Of a DNA stretch of 64,000 nucleotides, positions 43,710-53,301 are shown piece by piece (position 1 is the stretch's first letter; each line of letters opens with the position of its first letter). Source of the DNA: Paenibacillus mesophilus (GTDB lineage: Bacteria; Bacillota; Bacilli; Paenibacillales; NBRC-103111); the NCBI RefSeq assembly GCF_005938385.1, contig NZ_VCRA01000014.1, forward strand, positions 62,001-126,000. Reading direction: 5' to 3'. Made by a program: the position numbers and the translations under genes. Below the pieces are notes generated by a model. That model was not told the origin of the DNA. It searched no databases and saw only the letters and a program-made list of their open reading frames with translations.

Positions 43710-44867
43710 TTGCAATACGACGCGATCGACAAAGTGATTAAAAATGCGATTGGAGTCATGGAGTCCAGTAAATATCAGATGTTCGAAATATGTGAAAGCG
43801 CCCGTAGCGAGTGGGAGGCGCTAGGCAAAGAACTGCAGCAGGTGATGGATGAAGTCTCCAGGACGATCGACCAGGTTGACAAGCTCGAAGTCGAATACAA
43901 ACGTTCCAGAATCCGGCTTACGGAAGTAAGCCGGGATTTTCACCGGTTCAAGGAAGAGGATATTCGGGTCGCCTATGAAGCGGCCACCCAGATGCAGCTC
44001 CAGCTCATTATGGCGAGGGAAAAGGAGCATCATCTGAGAGCAAGGCGTGACGAGCTGCAGAAGCGCATACGAAATGTGGACAAGACAATAGAGCGTGCCG
44101 AAGCGCTCGTCGGCCAAATGAACGTCGTGCTCAATTATTTGTCCGGCGATTTGAATCAGGTGACCCGTATTCTCGAATCGGCCAAAAATCGTCAGCTGAT
44201 CGGCCTGAAAATCATACTGGCCCAGGAAGAGGAGCGCAAGCGGATCGCCCGCGAAATTCATGACGGTCCCGCGCAAGCGATGGCCAATATGGTGCTCCGC
44301 TCCGAAATTGCCGAACGTATGATTGACAGGCAGGAATATGCAACGGTCAAAGAAGAGCTTTCCGATCTGAAAGGAGCGGTTCGATTCGGTCTGGAGGAAG
44401 TCCGGAAAATCATCTTCAATCTGCGTCCGATGGCGCTTGATGACCTCGGACTAATGCCGACGCTGCGCAAATATGTGCAGGACTTCGAGGATCGAACGAG
44501 AATTCATACCCGATTCGAAGTGCACGGTGTGGAAGCGCGATTGCCTTCCGCGATGGAGGTGGCCGTATTCCGTCTCGTTCAGGAGGGGCTTGCCAACGTA
44601 TTGAAGCATTCCAAAGCAAGCCACGCGGGCATCGAGATCACGTACCAGAAACAAATGGTGAAAGTTGTCGTAAAAGATAACGGCGTCGGGTTCTCCGTGG
44701 AAAAGCTGGAAGCCATGATCGCCAGAGGCAACTCGCATTTCGGCATCATGGGGATGCGCGAGCGGGTGGAGCTGTTAGGGGGGCGAATGGATATCGAGTC
44801 CGAGCCTAAGGCAGGCGCGAAGCTCACGATGATCATTCCGATCAGTCTGGAACAAAGAGAGGAGTAA
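43710..44867 (+). CDS. degS: Sensor histidine kinase DegS
   Basis: Cytoplasmic kinase of the DegS-DegU two-component system controlling exoenzymes, competence and motility. About 385 residues. The N-terminal half is a long coiled-coil sensor (RTIDQVDKLEVEYKRSRIRL and following). The HisKA_3 box QEEERKRIAREIHDGPAQAM carries the phosphorylated histidine, and the HATPase has VKVVVKDNGVGFS and GIMGMRERVELLGGRM. The TTG at 43710 after AAAGGAG is the most likely start; ATG 43677 has no ribosome site. No transmembrane helix. degU follows after four bases. Confidence 0.93.
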   Translation: MQYDAIDKVIKNAIGVMESSKYQMFEICESARSEWEALGKELQQVMDEVSRTIDQVDKLEVEYKRSRIRLTEVSRDFHRFKEEDIRVAYEAATQMQLQLIMAREKEHHLRARRDELQKRIRNVDKTIERAEALVGQMNVVLNYLSGDLNQVTRILESAKNRQLIGLKIILAQEEERKRIAREIHDGPAQAMANMVLRSEIAERMIDRQEYATVKEELSDLKGAVRFGLEEVRKIIFNLRPMALDDLGLMPTLRKYVQDFEDRTRIHTRFEVHGVEARLPSAMEVAVFRLVQEGLANVLKHSKASHAGIEITYQKQMVKVVVKDNGVGFSVEKLEAMIARGNSHFGIMGMRERVELLGGRMDIESEPKAGAKLTMIIPISLEQREE

Positions 44868-44871
44868 TGTA

Positions 44872-45585
44872 ATGGAACAAAAGCGCAATGTGAAAATCGT
44901 GATCGCCGACGATCACCAGCTGCTGCGGGAAGGCGTCAAGCGCATACTGAATATGGAAAAAGATTTTGAGGTGGTAGGCGAATGCGGCGACGGCATCCAA
45001 GTGGTCGAGCTTTGCAATTCGCTTCGTCCCGACGTCGTATTGATGGATATCAACATGCCGATCGAGAACGGCGTCGTCGCGACGGAACGGCTGAAAGACT
45101 TTTTCCCGGAAATCAAAGTCATCATCTTGTCCATTCATGACGACGAGAGCTATGTATTCGAGACGCTGCGCAAAGGAGCCTCCGGATATTTGCTCAAGGA
45201 TATGGAAGCGGAATCGTTAATTAACGCTATCCGGTCCGTCGTGGCGGGACATGCGTATATCCACCCGAAAGTAACCGGCAAGTTGATCAACCAGCTGCGG
45301 AGAATGACGTATCTCGATCCGAACGGAATCGCCGGAGGAGATCAAAGCCCGAGAGAAGCCGGGGTCAAATACATACACCAGCCGAACAGCCCGCTGACCC
45401 GCCGGGAAGCGGAAGTGCTTCGTCTTTTGGCGGAAGGCAAAAGCAATAAATCGATCGGCGAAATGCTGTTCATCAGCGAGAAGACGGTCAAAAACCACGT
45501 CAGCAGCATTTTGCAGAAGATGGAAGTGGAGGACCGGACTCAAGCGGTCATAATCGCGATAAAAAACGGCTGGGTTACGCTGTAA
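44872..45585 (+). CDS. degU: Response regulator DegU
   Basis: 237 residues, NarL/LuxR class. The receiver has the acidic pair DD at 13-14, phosphorylated Asp59 in DVVLMDINMP, the switch Ser/Thr in IILSIHD, and Lys in KGASGYLLKD. A linker with GGDQSPREAGVKYIH leads to the LuxR helix-turn-helix LTRREAEVLRLLAEGKSNKS. The ATG follows GAGAGGAGTAATGTA. It should control exoprotease, competence (comK) and flagellar genes such as those downstream. Confidence 0.96.
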   Translation: MEQKRNVKIVIADDHQLLREGVKRILNMEKDFEVVGECGDGIQVVELCNSLRPDVVLMDINMPIENGVVATERLKDFFPEIKVIILSIHDDESYVFETLRKGASGYLLKDMEAESLINAIRSVVAGHAYIHPKVTGKLINQLRRMTYLDPNGIAGGDQSPREAGVKYIHQPNSPLTRREAEVLRLLAEGKSNKSIGEMLFISEKTVKNHVSSILQKMEVEDRTQAVIIAIKNGWVTL

Positions 45586-45653
45586 ACGAACGAATAGCGC
45601 AGGAACCTTGGACATCATGGCGGCATATAATAGCGGTAAGGGAGGGAGCCGCT

Positions 45654-46058
45654 ATGATAGTCGGGTTGCTGTCGATATTCGGAGCGTACGGATTTGCGAT
45701 CGCAATAGTCCATTTGGTGCGGTCCCGGTTCCGGTGGAACCGGCAGAAACCGATCCATTACGTCCTCATTACAAGAAACAATGCGCTGCAGATCGAATGG
45801 TATTTACGCACGCTGCTGTTCGTTTCGCGGATGAAAGCGAGAATGATCCATATTGTCGTCATGGATGAACGGTCCGAGGACGACACGATGGCAATAGCGG
45901 AACGATTGGCAGCGGCAAGGCCCTATCAAATCGAGATAACCGAATGGGACGAATCGGCGCAATTGGACCAAATGATTACACGATACGAGAACGAGGAGGT
46001 CGTCCTCGTTCGGTTAAGCAACAAGCAGGAGATGCAGAACATTCCGCTATTTCAATAA
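45654..46058 (+). CDS. Small membrane protein resembling the N-terminal half of a family 2 glycosyltransferase
   Basis: 134 residues. One N-terminal transmembrane helix (residues 2-23) is followed by IHYVLITRNNALQIEWYLRT and HIVVMDERSEDDTMAIAERL, which look like the first beta strand, RNN motif and second strand with acidic turn of a GT-A (GT2) fold. The acceptor-side half and DXD motif are missing, so catalysis as such is unlikely. Start ATG follows GGGAGGGAGCCGCT. It sits where degV-like yviA lies in B. subtilis. Function unknown. Confidence 0.7.
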   Translation: MIVGLLSIFGAYGFAIAIVHLVRSRFRWNRQKPIHYVLITRNNALQIEWYLRTLLFVSRMKARMIHIVVMDERSEDDTMAIAERLAAARPYQIEITEWDESAQLDQMITRYENEEVVLVRLSNKQEMQNIPLFQ

Positions 46059-46093
46059 TTAACCGCTTACAAAACGGTGATGGGGGGACTCGG

Positions 46094-47956
46094 GTGAAAG
46101 TCCGTTTGTACGCCGCAGCCGTCCCCGGACGGTTAAAATGGCGTTTTACGCTAAATATCGATATCGATTTCGCATACTGGTTCGAACAGACCGGCGGGAA
46201 AGCATCCCTTCATCTGTTGGAACCAGTTTTGTCTTTGTCGGAGGCATGCGAGCTGTTGGCCGCGTTAGAGCGCGGTTCGAATCCGAATTTGAATCAGGTT
46301 TTGAGGGAATGGTCCGCCGTTTGCTCGGAAGCAGGTCTTCTGCTGGGTACGCCGGAAGTACGGACCGTAACGTATGCCGATTATGTGGCCCGGCGAAGAG
46401 CAGAGCCGATTGATGTGCAGGAGCTGCTGAAGATGGAACGGCTGCTGGCCGGTCGCTGCTTCTCCAAAGAAGAGCTGCTTCGGTTCCTGGAGCATCACGG
46501 GCTTGAAAGAGCAAGGAAGGCGTGGACAGGCTATTTGCAAGCGGCCTTATTGAGGGGACAGGTGGAACTGCACAATGGGGTAGAGAGCTTGCGTAAGCGT
46601 CGCTATTTCTGGTCCAAGCCGGAGAGGCGCTATAGATGCAGACGCTGCGGTACAGGGTCCGAGCGGATGTATCGCACAGATTGTCTGTATTGTACCGGAG
46701 AATGCTTGTATTGCGAGGAATGCATTACTATGGGGAGGATACAGTCGTGCTCTCTGCTAATATACGGTACTGCTCAGACTGGAAACGGCTATGTTTCCGC
46801 AAGGACAGCTTCGGAAACAGCCGCCATCATCGGCAAATGGGGCCTCAGTCCGGCTCAAACGGAAGCGGCGAGAAGCGGGCTGTCCTATTTATCGCAAGAA
46901 AGAGCCGGCGAACCCGGACGACTTCTGATATGGGCGGTTACCGGCGCCGGGAAAACGGAGATGATCTTTCCGTTCATCGACCGTGAACTGCTGCTGGGAC
47001 GGAGAGTACTGATAGCTACCCCTCGTCGAGATGTCGTGCTAGAGCTCCAGCCAAGGCTGAAGCGCGCTTTCCCCGGAAGGACAATTGTCACGCTCTATGG
47101 GGGGAGTGAAGAGCGATGGGAGCATGGAGATATTACATTGTCCACCACGCACCAGCTCTTGCGTTTCCACCGCTGCTTCGATCTCGTTATTATCGATGAA
47201 ATCGATGCATACCCTTATCATAACAATCCGATGCTGCAATACGCGGCCGAACGCGTCTGCAAAAGAACCGGGGCGTACATGCTGCTATCGGCGACTCCTC
47301 CGGCCCATCTCGTTCGGTTGGCGGCACGCAACCGGCTGGCCCACGTGAAGGTGCCGGTTCGCTTTCACCGTCATCCGCTTCCTATTCCGCAAACGCTGCA
47401 GATGAAGGAACTGATGAAGTGGAAAGGCAGCTTGCCGGGGAATGTAAAAGCGGCGATGCAGCGCTCAATCGACAGAGGGGCGCAGCTGTTCGTGTTCGTA
47501 CCGAAAATTCGGGAAGTCGAGAAGGTGGTTGAAGCGATAAGGAGCCATTTCACCGAGTATGCCGTTGAGGGTACTTCCTCTCAGGACTCGCAGAGAGCCG
47601 ATAGGGTGGTTCGCTTTAGGCAAGGGGACATCCGGATCCTTGTAACGACGACCATCCTGGAACGAGGAGTAACGGTTCCGAGAACAGATGTTTTTATTTT
47701 GCAAGCCGATTCGGCCACATTCGATTCCGCCGCCTTGATTCAGATGGCGGGACGAGCCGGCCGGTCCAAGGACGACCCGAACGGGAAGGTATTTTTTGCC
47801 GCTGCCGGTCGCACGGACTCCCAAGCCCGGGCAATCCGGCAAATTCGCCAAATGAACCGGCTGGCGAAGCGAAAAGGATATTTATTGAATCGGAACAACG
47901 AGGAGGAGGAACCAACTACTGCAAGTAACGACTCGACAACAAAAGGAGGGATATGA
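46094..47956 (+). CDS. comFA: Late competence helicase ComFA
   Basis: 620-residue DEAD-box ATPase needed for DNA import in competent cells, on the cytoplasmic side of the membrane. A four-cysteine zinc motif lies in YRCRRCGTGSERMYRTDCLY and CTGECLYCEEC (about residues 180-215). Walker A is AVTGAGKTEM, Walker B IIDEIDAYPYH, then LLSATPP, and motif VI QMAGRAGRSKDDP. An N-terminal 170-residue region is less conserved. The GTG at 46094 after GGGGGGAC is the likely start; the frame stays open upstream but overlaps the previous gene. The end overlaps comFC. comFB is missing. Confidence 0.92.
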   Translation: MKVRLYAAAVPGRLKWRFTLNIDIDFAYWFEQTGGKASLHLLEPVLSLSEACELLAALERGSNPNLNQVLREWSAVCSEAGLLLGTPEVRTVTYADYVARRRAEPIDVQELLKMERLLAGRCFSKEELLRFLEHHGLERARKAWTGYLQAALLRGQVELHNGVESLRKRRYFWSKPERRYRCRRCGTGSERMYRTDCLYCTGECLYCEECITMGRIQSCSLLIYGTAQTGNGYVSARTASETAAIIGKWGLSPAQTEAARSGLSYLSQERAGEPGRLLIWAVTGAGKTEMIFPFIDRELLLGRRVLIATPRRDVVLELQPRLKRAFPGRTIVTLYGGSEERWEHGDITLSTTHQLLRFHRCFDLVIIDEIDAYPYHNNPMLQYAAERVCKRTGAYMLLSATPPAHLVRLAARNRLAHVKVPVRFHRHPLPIPQTLQMKELMKWKGSLPGNVKAAMQRSIDRGAQLFVFVPKIREVEKVVEAIRSHFTEYAVEGTSSQDSQRADRVVRFRQGDIRILVTTTILERGVTVPRTDVFILQADSATFDSAALIQMAGRAGRSKDDPNGKVFFAAAGRTDSQARAIRQIRQMNRLAKRKGYLLNRNNEEEEPTTASNDSTTKGGI

Positions 47957-48711
47957 TGATCAATCGTTTGTGGGAAAGACTGGTTGGCGCCGGAGAGTCA
48001 CTCCTTGGAGCGCCGACAATGCTGTGCATGTATTGCCGGGCCTCGGTCAAGCGCTATGCGCTTCCGACGCTGTCTCTTTGCGCCCGCTGCGTGAATGTGA
48101 TTCCGTGGATCGAGGTGCTGCAATGCGAGCATTGCGGCCGGTCGGAGCAATGTACAGACTGTACGAGAAGAGGCGCTTCCCGCCTGTGTTTGAATCGGAG
48201 TGCGGTCAAATATGAGCAGGGGATGAAAGAGTGGCTTGCCGCATACAAGTATCGCAGAAACGAGCGGCTGAACGGTTTGTTTGCCTCGATGCTGCATACG
48301 GCGTACAAGCGGAATGAACATGATTATAACCGGTCGGGGGCCATTCATTGGGTCACGCACGTTCCGGTCAGCAAGGAGCGAATGGAAGAGCGCGGATTCA
48401 ACCAAGCGGAGCAGCTCGCGAAGGGCTTTGGAGTGCTGGCGGCCATTCCGACCGTACCGCTGCTGGCACGCCGGCGGGATACGGCCAAACAGAGCTACAA
48501 GTCTCGAGCGGAGCGACTGGACGATTTAAAGGATGCTTTTGCCATAGATGAAGCTGGAATAAAGATGATATTAAAAAAAACGGTCATGCGGCCGATAAAC
48601 ATAGTAATAATCGATGATGTGTATACGACAGGCAGCACCTTGCATCATTGTGCAAAGACGATAAGCGATCATGCGGAAGCGAACGTGTATGGGTTGACCT
48701 GGGCGAGATGA
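47956..48711 (+). CDS. comFC: Competence protein ComFC (phosphoribosyltransferase fold)
   Basis: 251 residues. Two CxxC pairs at the N-terminus (CMYCRAS, CARCVN, CEHCGR, CTDC) and a C-terminal phosphoribosyltransferase loop IVIIDDVYTTGSTLHHCA define ComFC/GntX. It interacts with ComFA in DNA uptake in other species. Two ATGs (47953 and 47956) follow AAGGAGGG; the second has better spacing. It overlaps comFA by one codon or less. Confidence 0.92.
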   Translation: MINRLWERLVGAGESLLGAPTMLCMYCRASVKRYALPTLSLCARCVNVIPWIEVLQCEHCGRSEQCTDCTRRGASRLCLNRSAVKYEQGMKEWLAAYKYRRNERLNGLFASMLHTAYKRNEHDYNRSGAIHWVTHVPVSKERMEERGFNQAEQLAKGFGVLAAIPTVPLLARRRDTAKQSYKSRAERLDDLKDAFAIDEAGIKMILKKTVMRPINIVIIDDVYTTGSTLHHCAKTISDHAEANVYGLTWAR

Positions 48712-48775
48712 TGTGGAACCGCTTCGGAAGAGAGGTGCGGGTCCAATTTCGAATATGGGTAAGGGGTGCATAGGC

Positions 48776-49195
48776 ATGAATTTGTCCAACTGTCCGCAAT
48801 GCGGAAAAGTATACGTCAAGAACAGCTACAACATGTGCCCGAACTGCTTGCGGGAGATCGAAGATCAGTATCGGAAATGCGTGGACCACTTGCGCAAAAA
48901 CCGGAGCTGTACGCTCCATGAATTAAGCGAGGAGACCGGAGTACCGGTACGGATGATCATCCGATTCATTCGCGAAGGCCGAATCGCGGCGAAAGACGCC
49001 CCCAATGTACTGACCCCCTGCGAATCTTGTGGGGAGCCGATCAAGGAAGGCACGTTGTGTGCAAATTGCCGAAGCCAGTTGGCGAAAGACTTCAGCCATG
49101 CGCAAGAGGACGCCAAGCGGAGAGAGGAAAGGCAGAACGCTCTTGAATTCGGCAGTACTTACATGAAAGACCGCGACAAATTCGATAAACGGTAA
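48776..49195 (+). CDS. yvyF: YvyF-like flagellar operon protein (TIGR03826)
   Basis: 139 residues. Start ATG 48776 follows AAGGGGTGCATAGGC; the longer form from 48713 begins two bases after comFC without a ribosome site. Two zinc-ribbon-type cysteine pairs, CPQCGKVYVK and MCPNCLREI near the N-terminus, and CESCGEPI with CANCRSQL later, flank a predicted helix-turn-helix (LHELSEETGVPVRMIIRFIR). The family is always found beside flgM in Bacillales. Its function is not established; a regulatory role is likely. Confidence 0.88.
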   Translation: MNLSNCPQCGKVYVKNSYNMCPNCLREIEDQYRKCVDHLRKNRSCTLHELSEETGVPVRMIIRFIREGRIAAKDAPNVLTPCESCGEPIKEGTLCANCRSQLAKDFSHAQEDAKRREERQNALEFGSTYMKDRDKFDKR

Positions 49196-49202
49196 ATTGA
49201 AC

Positions 49203-49230
49203 TAAACAATCGGATGAAGCCGTCCGATAT
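49203..49230 (+). promoter_or_regulatory. Sigma-D promoter of flgM-flgN-flgK-flgL
   Basis: TAAA, 16 bases, TCCGATAT, close to the sigma-D consensus TAAA-N15-GCCGATAA. It lies in the gap between yvyF and flgM, which is the known place of a sigma-D promoter in B. subtilis. Confidence 0.75.
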
Positions 49231-49284
49231 ATGCTATAACAGGAAATCGGAAAGCGAGAGCAAGCGAAAGTGCAGGTGAGTGAT

Positions 49285-49554
49285 ATGAAGATCAACGGTA
49301 TTAACCGGGTCGGCGGAACGAATCCGTATTCGAGACAGGATGCGAAGTCGGCAGAGCTAAAAGGCAAGCAGGGGAAACGCAAGGATGAAGTGCAGATTTC
49401 CGCTGAAGCCCAGGAGCTGCTGGAGGCGCGGAAAGCGGCTTACGCCGAGCTGCGCAGCCAGAAGGTGCAGGAGTTGAAGCACTCGGTCTCTACGGGTACT
49501 TACCGGGTGGAGTCCGGGCAAATCGCTGAGAAGCTGTTACCGTATGTAAAATAA
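49285..49554 (+). CDS. flgM: Anti-sigma factor FlgM
   Basis: 89 residues. Binds sigma-D until hook completion and is then removed. MKINGINRVGGTNPY is typical of the Bacillales N-terminus and DEVQISAEAQELLEARKA together with RVESGQIAEKLLPYVK is the conserved sigma-binding part. ATG 49285 follows CAGGTGAG; the GTG at 49270 has no ribosome site. Preceded by a sigma-D promoter, so it feeds back on its own control. Confidence 0.92.
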   Translation: MKINGINRVGGTNPYSRQDAKSAELKGKQGKRKDEVQISAEAQELLEARKAAYAELRSQKVQELKHSVSTGTYRVESGQIAEKLLPYVK

Positions 49555-49584
49555 TTGGGTAGAGGGAGCGGGTGAACGATAAGG

Positions 49585-50076
49585 ATGGAAGCGATCATGA
49601 GAACGTTGGATCAACAAATCGAAGTTCACCGTATCCTGCTCGATTTAAGCGAACATAAGCGGAAAGCGATTATCGGCAATGAAGTGGAACGACTGATGCA
49701 GCTGACCCAGAAAGAAGTGAAGCTGATCCGGCTGGTCGACCAATTCGAAGCGGAACGCGGGGAAGCGGTGCAAGCGTATATGCGTTCCAGAAATATGTAT
49801 GTTACGGGAGCCATTACGATCAACACGCTGAGCAAAATCGCCGTTCGGCTGGAAGAGAAGCAAGCGCTGTCGGAGAGGCGAAGCGAGCTTTTGCGCTTAA
49901 TAGGAGAAATGAAGCAGGCGAATGATTTGAATCGACAGTTGATCCAGCAGTCGCTCGCATTCATCGATTTCTCGCTCGATGTGATTGCCGGGCCGTCCGA
50001 TCAGGACGCGGTATACCATCACCCGCAGCACGATCAGCAGTCATACCAGCGCAGTTACTTTGACCGGAAAGCTTAA
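49585..50076 (+). CDS. flgN: Flagellar chaperone FlgN
   Basis: 163 residues, all helical. DQQIEVHRILLDLSEHKRKA and QLTQKEVKLIRLVDQFEAER are characteristic of FlgN/YvyG, the chaperone for the hook-filament junction proteins FlgK and FlgL encoded next. The C-terminus is rich in Gln, His and Asp (YHHPQHDQQSYQRS). ATG 49585 or 49597 could be used; neither has a very strong ribosome site. Confidence 0.88.
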   Translation: MEAIMRTLDQQIEVHRILLDLSEHKRKAIIGNEVERLMQLTQKEVKLIRLVDQFEAERGEAVQAYMRSRNMYVTGAITINTLSKIAVRLEEKQALSERRSELLRLIGEMKQANDLNRQLIQQSLAFIDFSLDVIAGPSDQDAVYHHPQHDQQSYQRSYFDRKA

Positions 50077-50117
50077 ATGAGAAGGCTAGGAACGATATCG
50101 GAAAGAAGGGTGCGCGC

Positions 50118-51653
50118 ATGAGATCGACATTCGGCGGCCTCGAGATAGCGAAGCGGAGTTTATTTACCCACCAAGCGGCGCTTACGACAACGGGCCATAA
50201 CATATCCAACACGAATACGGCAGGGTATACGAGACAGACAGTGAAATTCGTTGCTGCGCGGCCTATGGAAGCCGTCGGGATGCAGCGGTCCAATATTCCG
50301 GGACAGTCCGGGCAGGGCGTCGAATTTTCGGGAATCCATCGGATTCGCGAGCAGTTTCTGGACGATCAGTTCATCAACGAGCAGAAGTCGCTCGGCGAAT
50401 GGACGATCCGCAGCGATACGCTGGAGAAGCTGGAGAAAGTGATCAATGAGCCTTCCGATACGGGGATTCGTCAGACGATCGAAGGGTTCTGGAGCTCATG
50501 GCAAGAGCTGACCAAAAATCCGGACAGCATGACGAACCGCGTGCTTGTGAAGGAACGTACGATCGCGATGACCGATGCGCTTAATGATACGGCAACGAAA
50601 TTGAACGACCTGTCGAAAGACTTGACGGAGAACATCGGTGTAAAGGCTCAGCAAATCGACACCATTCTCGGTCAGGTCGCCCGGCTGAACAACGAAATTT
50701 TTCGGGTTGAAGGGCTTGGCAACGATGCGAACGATTTGAGGGACCAACGGGACCTGCTCGTGGACGACCTCTCCAAAATGATAAACATTTCCGTGACGGA
50801 GCAAACTTCGGGATATAACATTACGATGGGGAACGCTTCGCTTGTCGAAGGAAATACGAAGCAGGTAGAAGTAACGCCGGCATATTTGGAGACTGCTTAC
50901 GGCAACAACTTGCAAACCGGCGAAGTGTTCGGGATGATTTTGTCCAGAGATACGATCGTCAGATCGTATATAAATGAATTGAACACGATGGTCAAATCGA
51001 TGGTGAGCAGTCCGGTGCAGGTTACGCTTCCCGCCAATACGATGCTGCCTGCCGGGGTAACGCTGACCGCAGTGGACGGTTCGACCGTGACCGGAACATT
51101 GACCGAAGAGAAGACGGTGACTGTTAACGGCTTGAACGGATTGCATCAACTCGGATACGATATGAAGGGCAACCAAGGCGCTCCTTTCTTCCAGATGACG
51201 ACCGGTAACGAGGCTGCGACGATCAAGCTGAATCAGTCGATTCTTGATGATGTATTCACGATGGCTGCAGCGAATCGTACTTATGTGGATGCGGACGGTA
51301 ATAAGAAGGTCGTACAAGGAAGCAACGAATTCGCACTGCTCATCGCGGGCTTGAAAAACAAAAAATTTGAATATACGGTGGGGCAGACCGGCACGGTGGA
51401 CGATTTCTTCCGTTCCATCATCACGAAGCTCGGAATCGAGGGTCAGGAAGCTCACCGCCAAATGGCTAACCAACAAGTTCTTGTCGAGCATGTAGAGTCC
51501 AGAAGACAATCGGTCAGCGGCGTATCGCTGGATGAAGAGATGGCCAATATGATCAAGTATCAGCACGCGTATAATGCGGCTGCCCGTGCTATGACGACAT
51601 ACGACGAAATGCTGGACAAAGTCATTAATGGAATGGGTGTAGTCGGCAGATAA
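50118..51653 (+). CDS. flgK: Flagellar hook-associated protein 1
   Basis: 511 residues, first junction protein between hook and filament, exported by the flagellar type III system. MRSTFGGLEIAKRSLFTHQA and TGHNISNTNTAGYTRQTV form the N-terminal conserved part, and VSGVSLDEEMANMIKYQHAY with ARAMTTYDEMLDKVINGMGV the C-terminal coiled-coil. The middle is variable. The ATG follows GGAAAGAAGGGTGCGCGC. Normal length. Confidence 0.96.
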   Translation: MRSTFGGLEIAKRSLFTHQAALTTTGHNISNTNTAGYTRQTVKFVAARPMEAVGMQRSNIPGQSGQGVEFSGIHRIREQFLDDQFINEQKSLGEWTIRSDTLEKLEKVINEPSDTGIRQTIEGFWSSWQELTKNPDSMTNRVLVKERTIAMTDALNDTATKLNDLSKDLTENIGVKAQQIDTILGQVARLNNEIFRVEGLGNDANDLRDQRDLLVDDLSKMINISVTEQTSGYNITMGNASLVEGNTKQVEVTPAYLETAYGNNLQTGEVFGMILSRDTIVRSYINELNTMVKSMVSSPVQVTLPANTMLPAGVTLTAVDGSTVTGTLTEEKTVTVNGLNGLHQLGYDMKGNQGAPFFQMTTGNEAATIKLNQSILDDVFTMAAANRTYVDADGNKKVVQGSNEFALLIAGLKNKKFEYTVGQTGTVDDFFRSIITKLGIEGQEAHRQMANQQVLVEHVESRRQSVSGVSLDEEMANMIKYQHAYNAAARAMTTYDEMLDKVINGMGVVGR

Positions 51654-51691
51654 GTAGAATCCGGCGTACATCTTACGGAGGGTGAAGCGTT

Positions 51692-52585
51692 TTGAATCGT
51701 GTTACGCAAGGCATGATGAATTCCCAACTGCTGCTCAATTTGAACAACAATTTAACGCGCATGAACAACCTGCAAAACCAGTTGGCCACGGGGAAGCGGA
51801 TCAATATGCCTTCCGACGATCCGGTCGGCATCAGCTTCGCGATGCGTTACCGCAGCGAGCTCGGGGCTACCGACCAGTTCCAGAGCAATGTGGATGCAGG
51901 GCTGTCCTGGCTCGACTTTACGGATACGATGATGAACCAATTGGGCGATGTGATGCAGCGCGTGCGCGAGCTTGCGGTCCAAGGAGCCAATGGCACCAAC
52001 GACGACAATGCGATGATGGCGCTCAGCCAAGAAGTATCTCAATTGAAAAATCAGGTGCTCGATATCGCGAACAGCGAGTTTAACGGAAAGTTCGTCTTCA
52101 ACGGGCAAAAGACCGATGTGCGGCCCTATCCCGATGCGCAGAACCTGTTTGTCGACACGGATTCCGGAATTATTAATTACGAAATCGGAGCCGGGGTCAA
52201 GCTTGGGATTAACGTAACCGGAACGCAGGTATTCGGAGAGCCGGGTGAAGCGGATAATTTGTTCAAGCTATTTGACGAATTCGCAGGCTATTTGTCGGAG
52301 AGCAAATATGCCGACATTTCTACGATGATCGGTAAATTGGAGACGCGGCTGGATAAAGTGCTGCAGATCCGTTCGAATATCGGCGCCAAAACGAACCGTA
52401 TCGAGTTGGCCAAAGGCCGTCTAGACGACATGAGCATCAACTTGCAGACGCTCCAGTCGAAGACGGAAGATGCCGATATTGCGGAAGTCATCACGAACCT
52501 GAAGACGGACGAGAACGTTTACCAGGCGTCGCTTGCGGCCGGATCCAAGTTGATTCGCCCGAGCTTGATAGACTTCCTGAAGTAG
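51692..52585 (+). CDS. flgL: Flagellar hook-associated protein 3
   Basis: 297 residues, second junction protein. TTG start after ACGGAGGGTGAAGCG. MNRVTQGMMNSQLLLNLNNN and NLQNQLATGKRINMPSDDPV are the conserved N-terminus; ADIAEVITNLKTDENVYQAS and SLIDFLK close the C-terminus. Similar to flagellin ends but without the filament middle domain. 38 bases after flgK. Confidence 0.95.
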   Translation: MNRVTQGMMNSQLLLNLNNNLTRMNNLQNQLATGKRINMPSDDPVGISFAMRYRSELGATDQFQSNVDAGLSWLDFTDTMMNQLGDVMQRVRELAVQGANGTNDDNAMMALSQEVSQLKNQVLDIANSEFNGKFVFNGQKTDVRPYPDAQNLFVDTDSGIINYEIGAGVKLGINVTGTQVFGEPGEADNLFKLFDEFAGYLSESKYADISTMIGKLETRLDKVLQIRSNIGAKTNRIELAKGRLDDMSINLQTLQSKTEDADIAEVITNLKTDENVYQASLAAGSKLIRPSLIDFLK

Positions 52586-52601
52586 GAAGGGGCCGATTTA
52601 G

Positions 52602-53168
52602 ATGGATTTGCCTAGAATTCATTACAGGCTTCAACACGCCAAGCTGCACATCGATGCGGATTTGGGGAAATACGATATCCAGCAGCCTAGGCCGACGTTC
52701 GAGATGAAACGGATCGATCCGAAGCTCGATATCCGGCAGCCTCGCGGAGATTTACAGGTCGATGCCAGCAAAGCGTGGGATGCTCTTGCGCATGGTGGCA
52801 ACTTGGAAATGATGCATCGCATATACTCGTCGGCCCGCAACGTGGCGATGGACGGAATCGCCCGAATTGTCGAGAACGGCAATAAACTGGCGGCGATCCA
52901 TCTCGGCGGCGAACCGATCGCGGATAATGCGCAGGAGGGACTTGCCGGATTTCCCGAAATGGATTATGCCGGACCGGCTTCTTATGATAATGTCGATATT
53001 ACATATACCGCGCGCAAAGCCGAAATTGAGGTTACTCCCGGTAGGATCGAATTCAACACGAAGGTTAACAATCCGATCGTCGAGTACAACAGAGGCAAGA
53101 TGGAGATTTACATGAAGCAGTATCCGAATGTAGAGATGATACCGCCCCAAATCGATATGAAGGTGTAG
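52602..53168 (+). CDS. yviE: DUF6470 (YviE-like) protein
   Basis: 188 residues. N-terminal repeats of the form PRIHYRLQHAKLHI, YDIQQPRPTFEMKR and KLDIRQPRGDLQVD suggest short beta hairpins around D-x-Q-x-P; the centre is helical (AWDALAHGGNLEMMHRIY). It matches the DUF6470 family found between flgL and fliW in Bacillales. Function unknown. The ATG follows GGAAGGGGCCGATTTAG. The gap after it (about 130 bases) shows no clear promoter. Confidence 0.85.
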   Translation: MDLPRIHYRLQHAKLHIDADLGKYDIQQPRPTFEMKRIDPKLDIRQPRGDLQVDASKAWDALAHGGNLEMMHRIYSSARNVAMDGIARIVENGNKLAAIHLGGEPIADNAQEGLAGFPEMDYAGPASYDNVDITYTARKAEIEVTPGRIEFNTKVNNPIVEYNRGKMEIYMKQYPNVEMIPPQIDMKV

Positions 53169-53301
53169 ATAGCTGTAGATTCATCGGACTTTTGCGATGC
53201 AAGGTTGCAAAAGGCTCTTGTGTCTATAGCTATTTGTGTTTTTGCGGCATTTTCGGTATTGTTCGAGTCAGAACGATTTTATGGAAACGGAGTGGGTGGA
53301 T

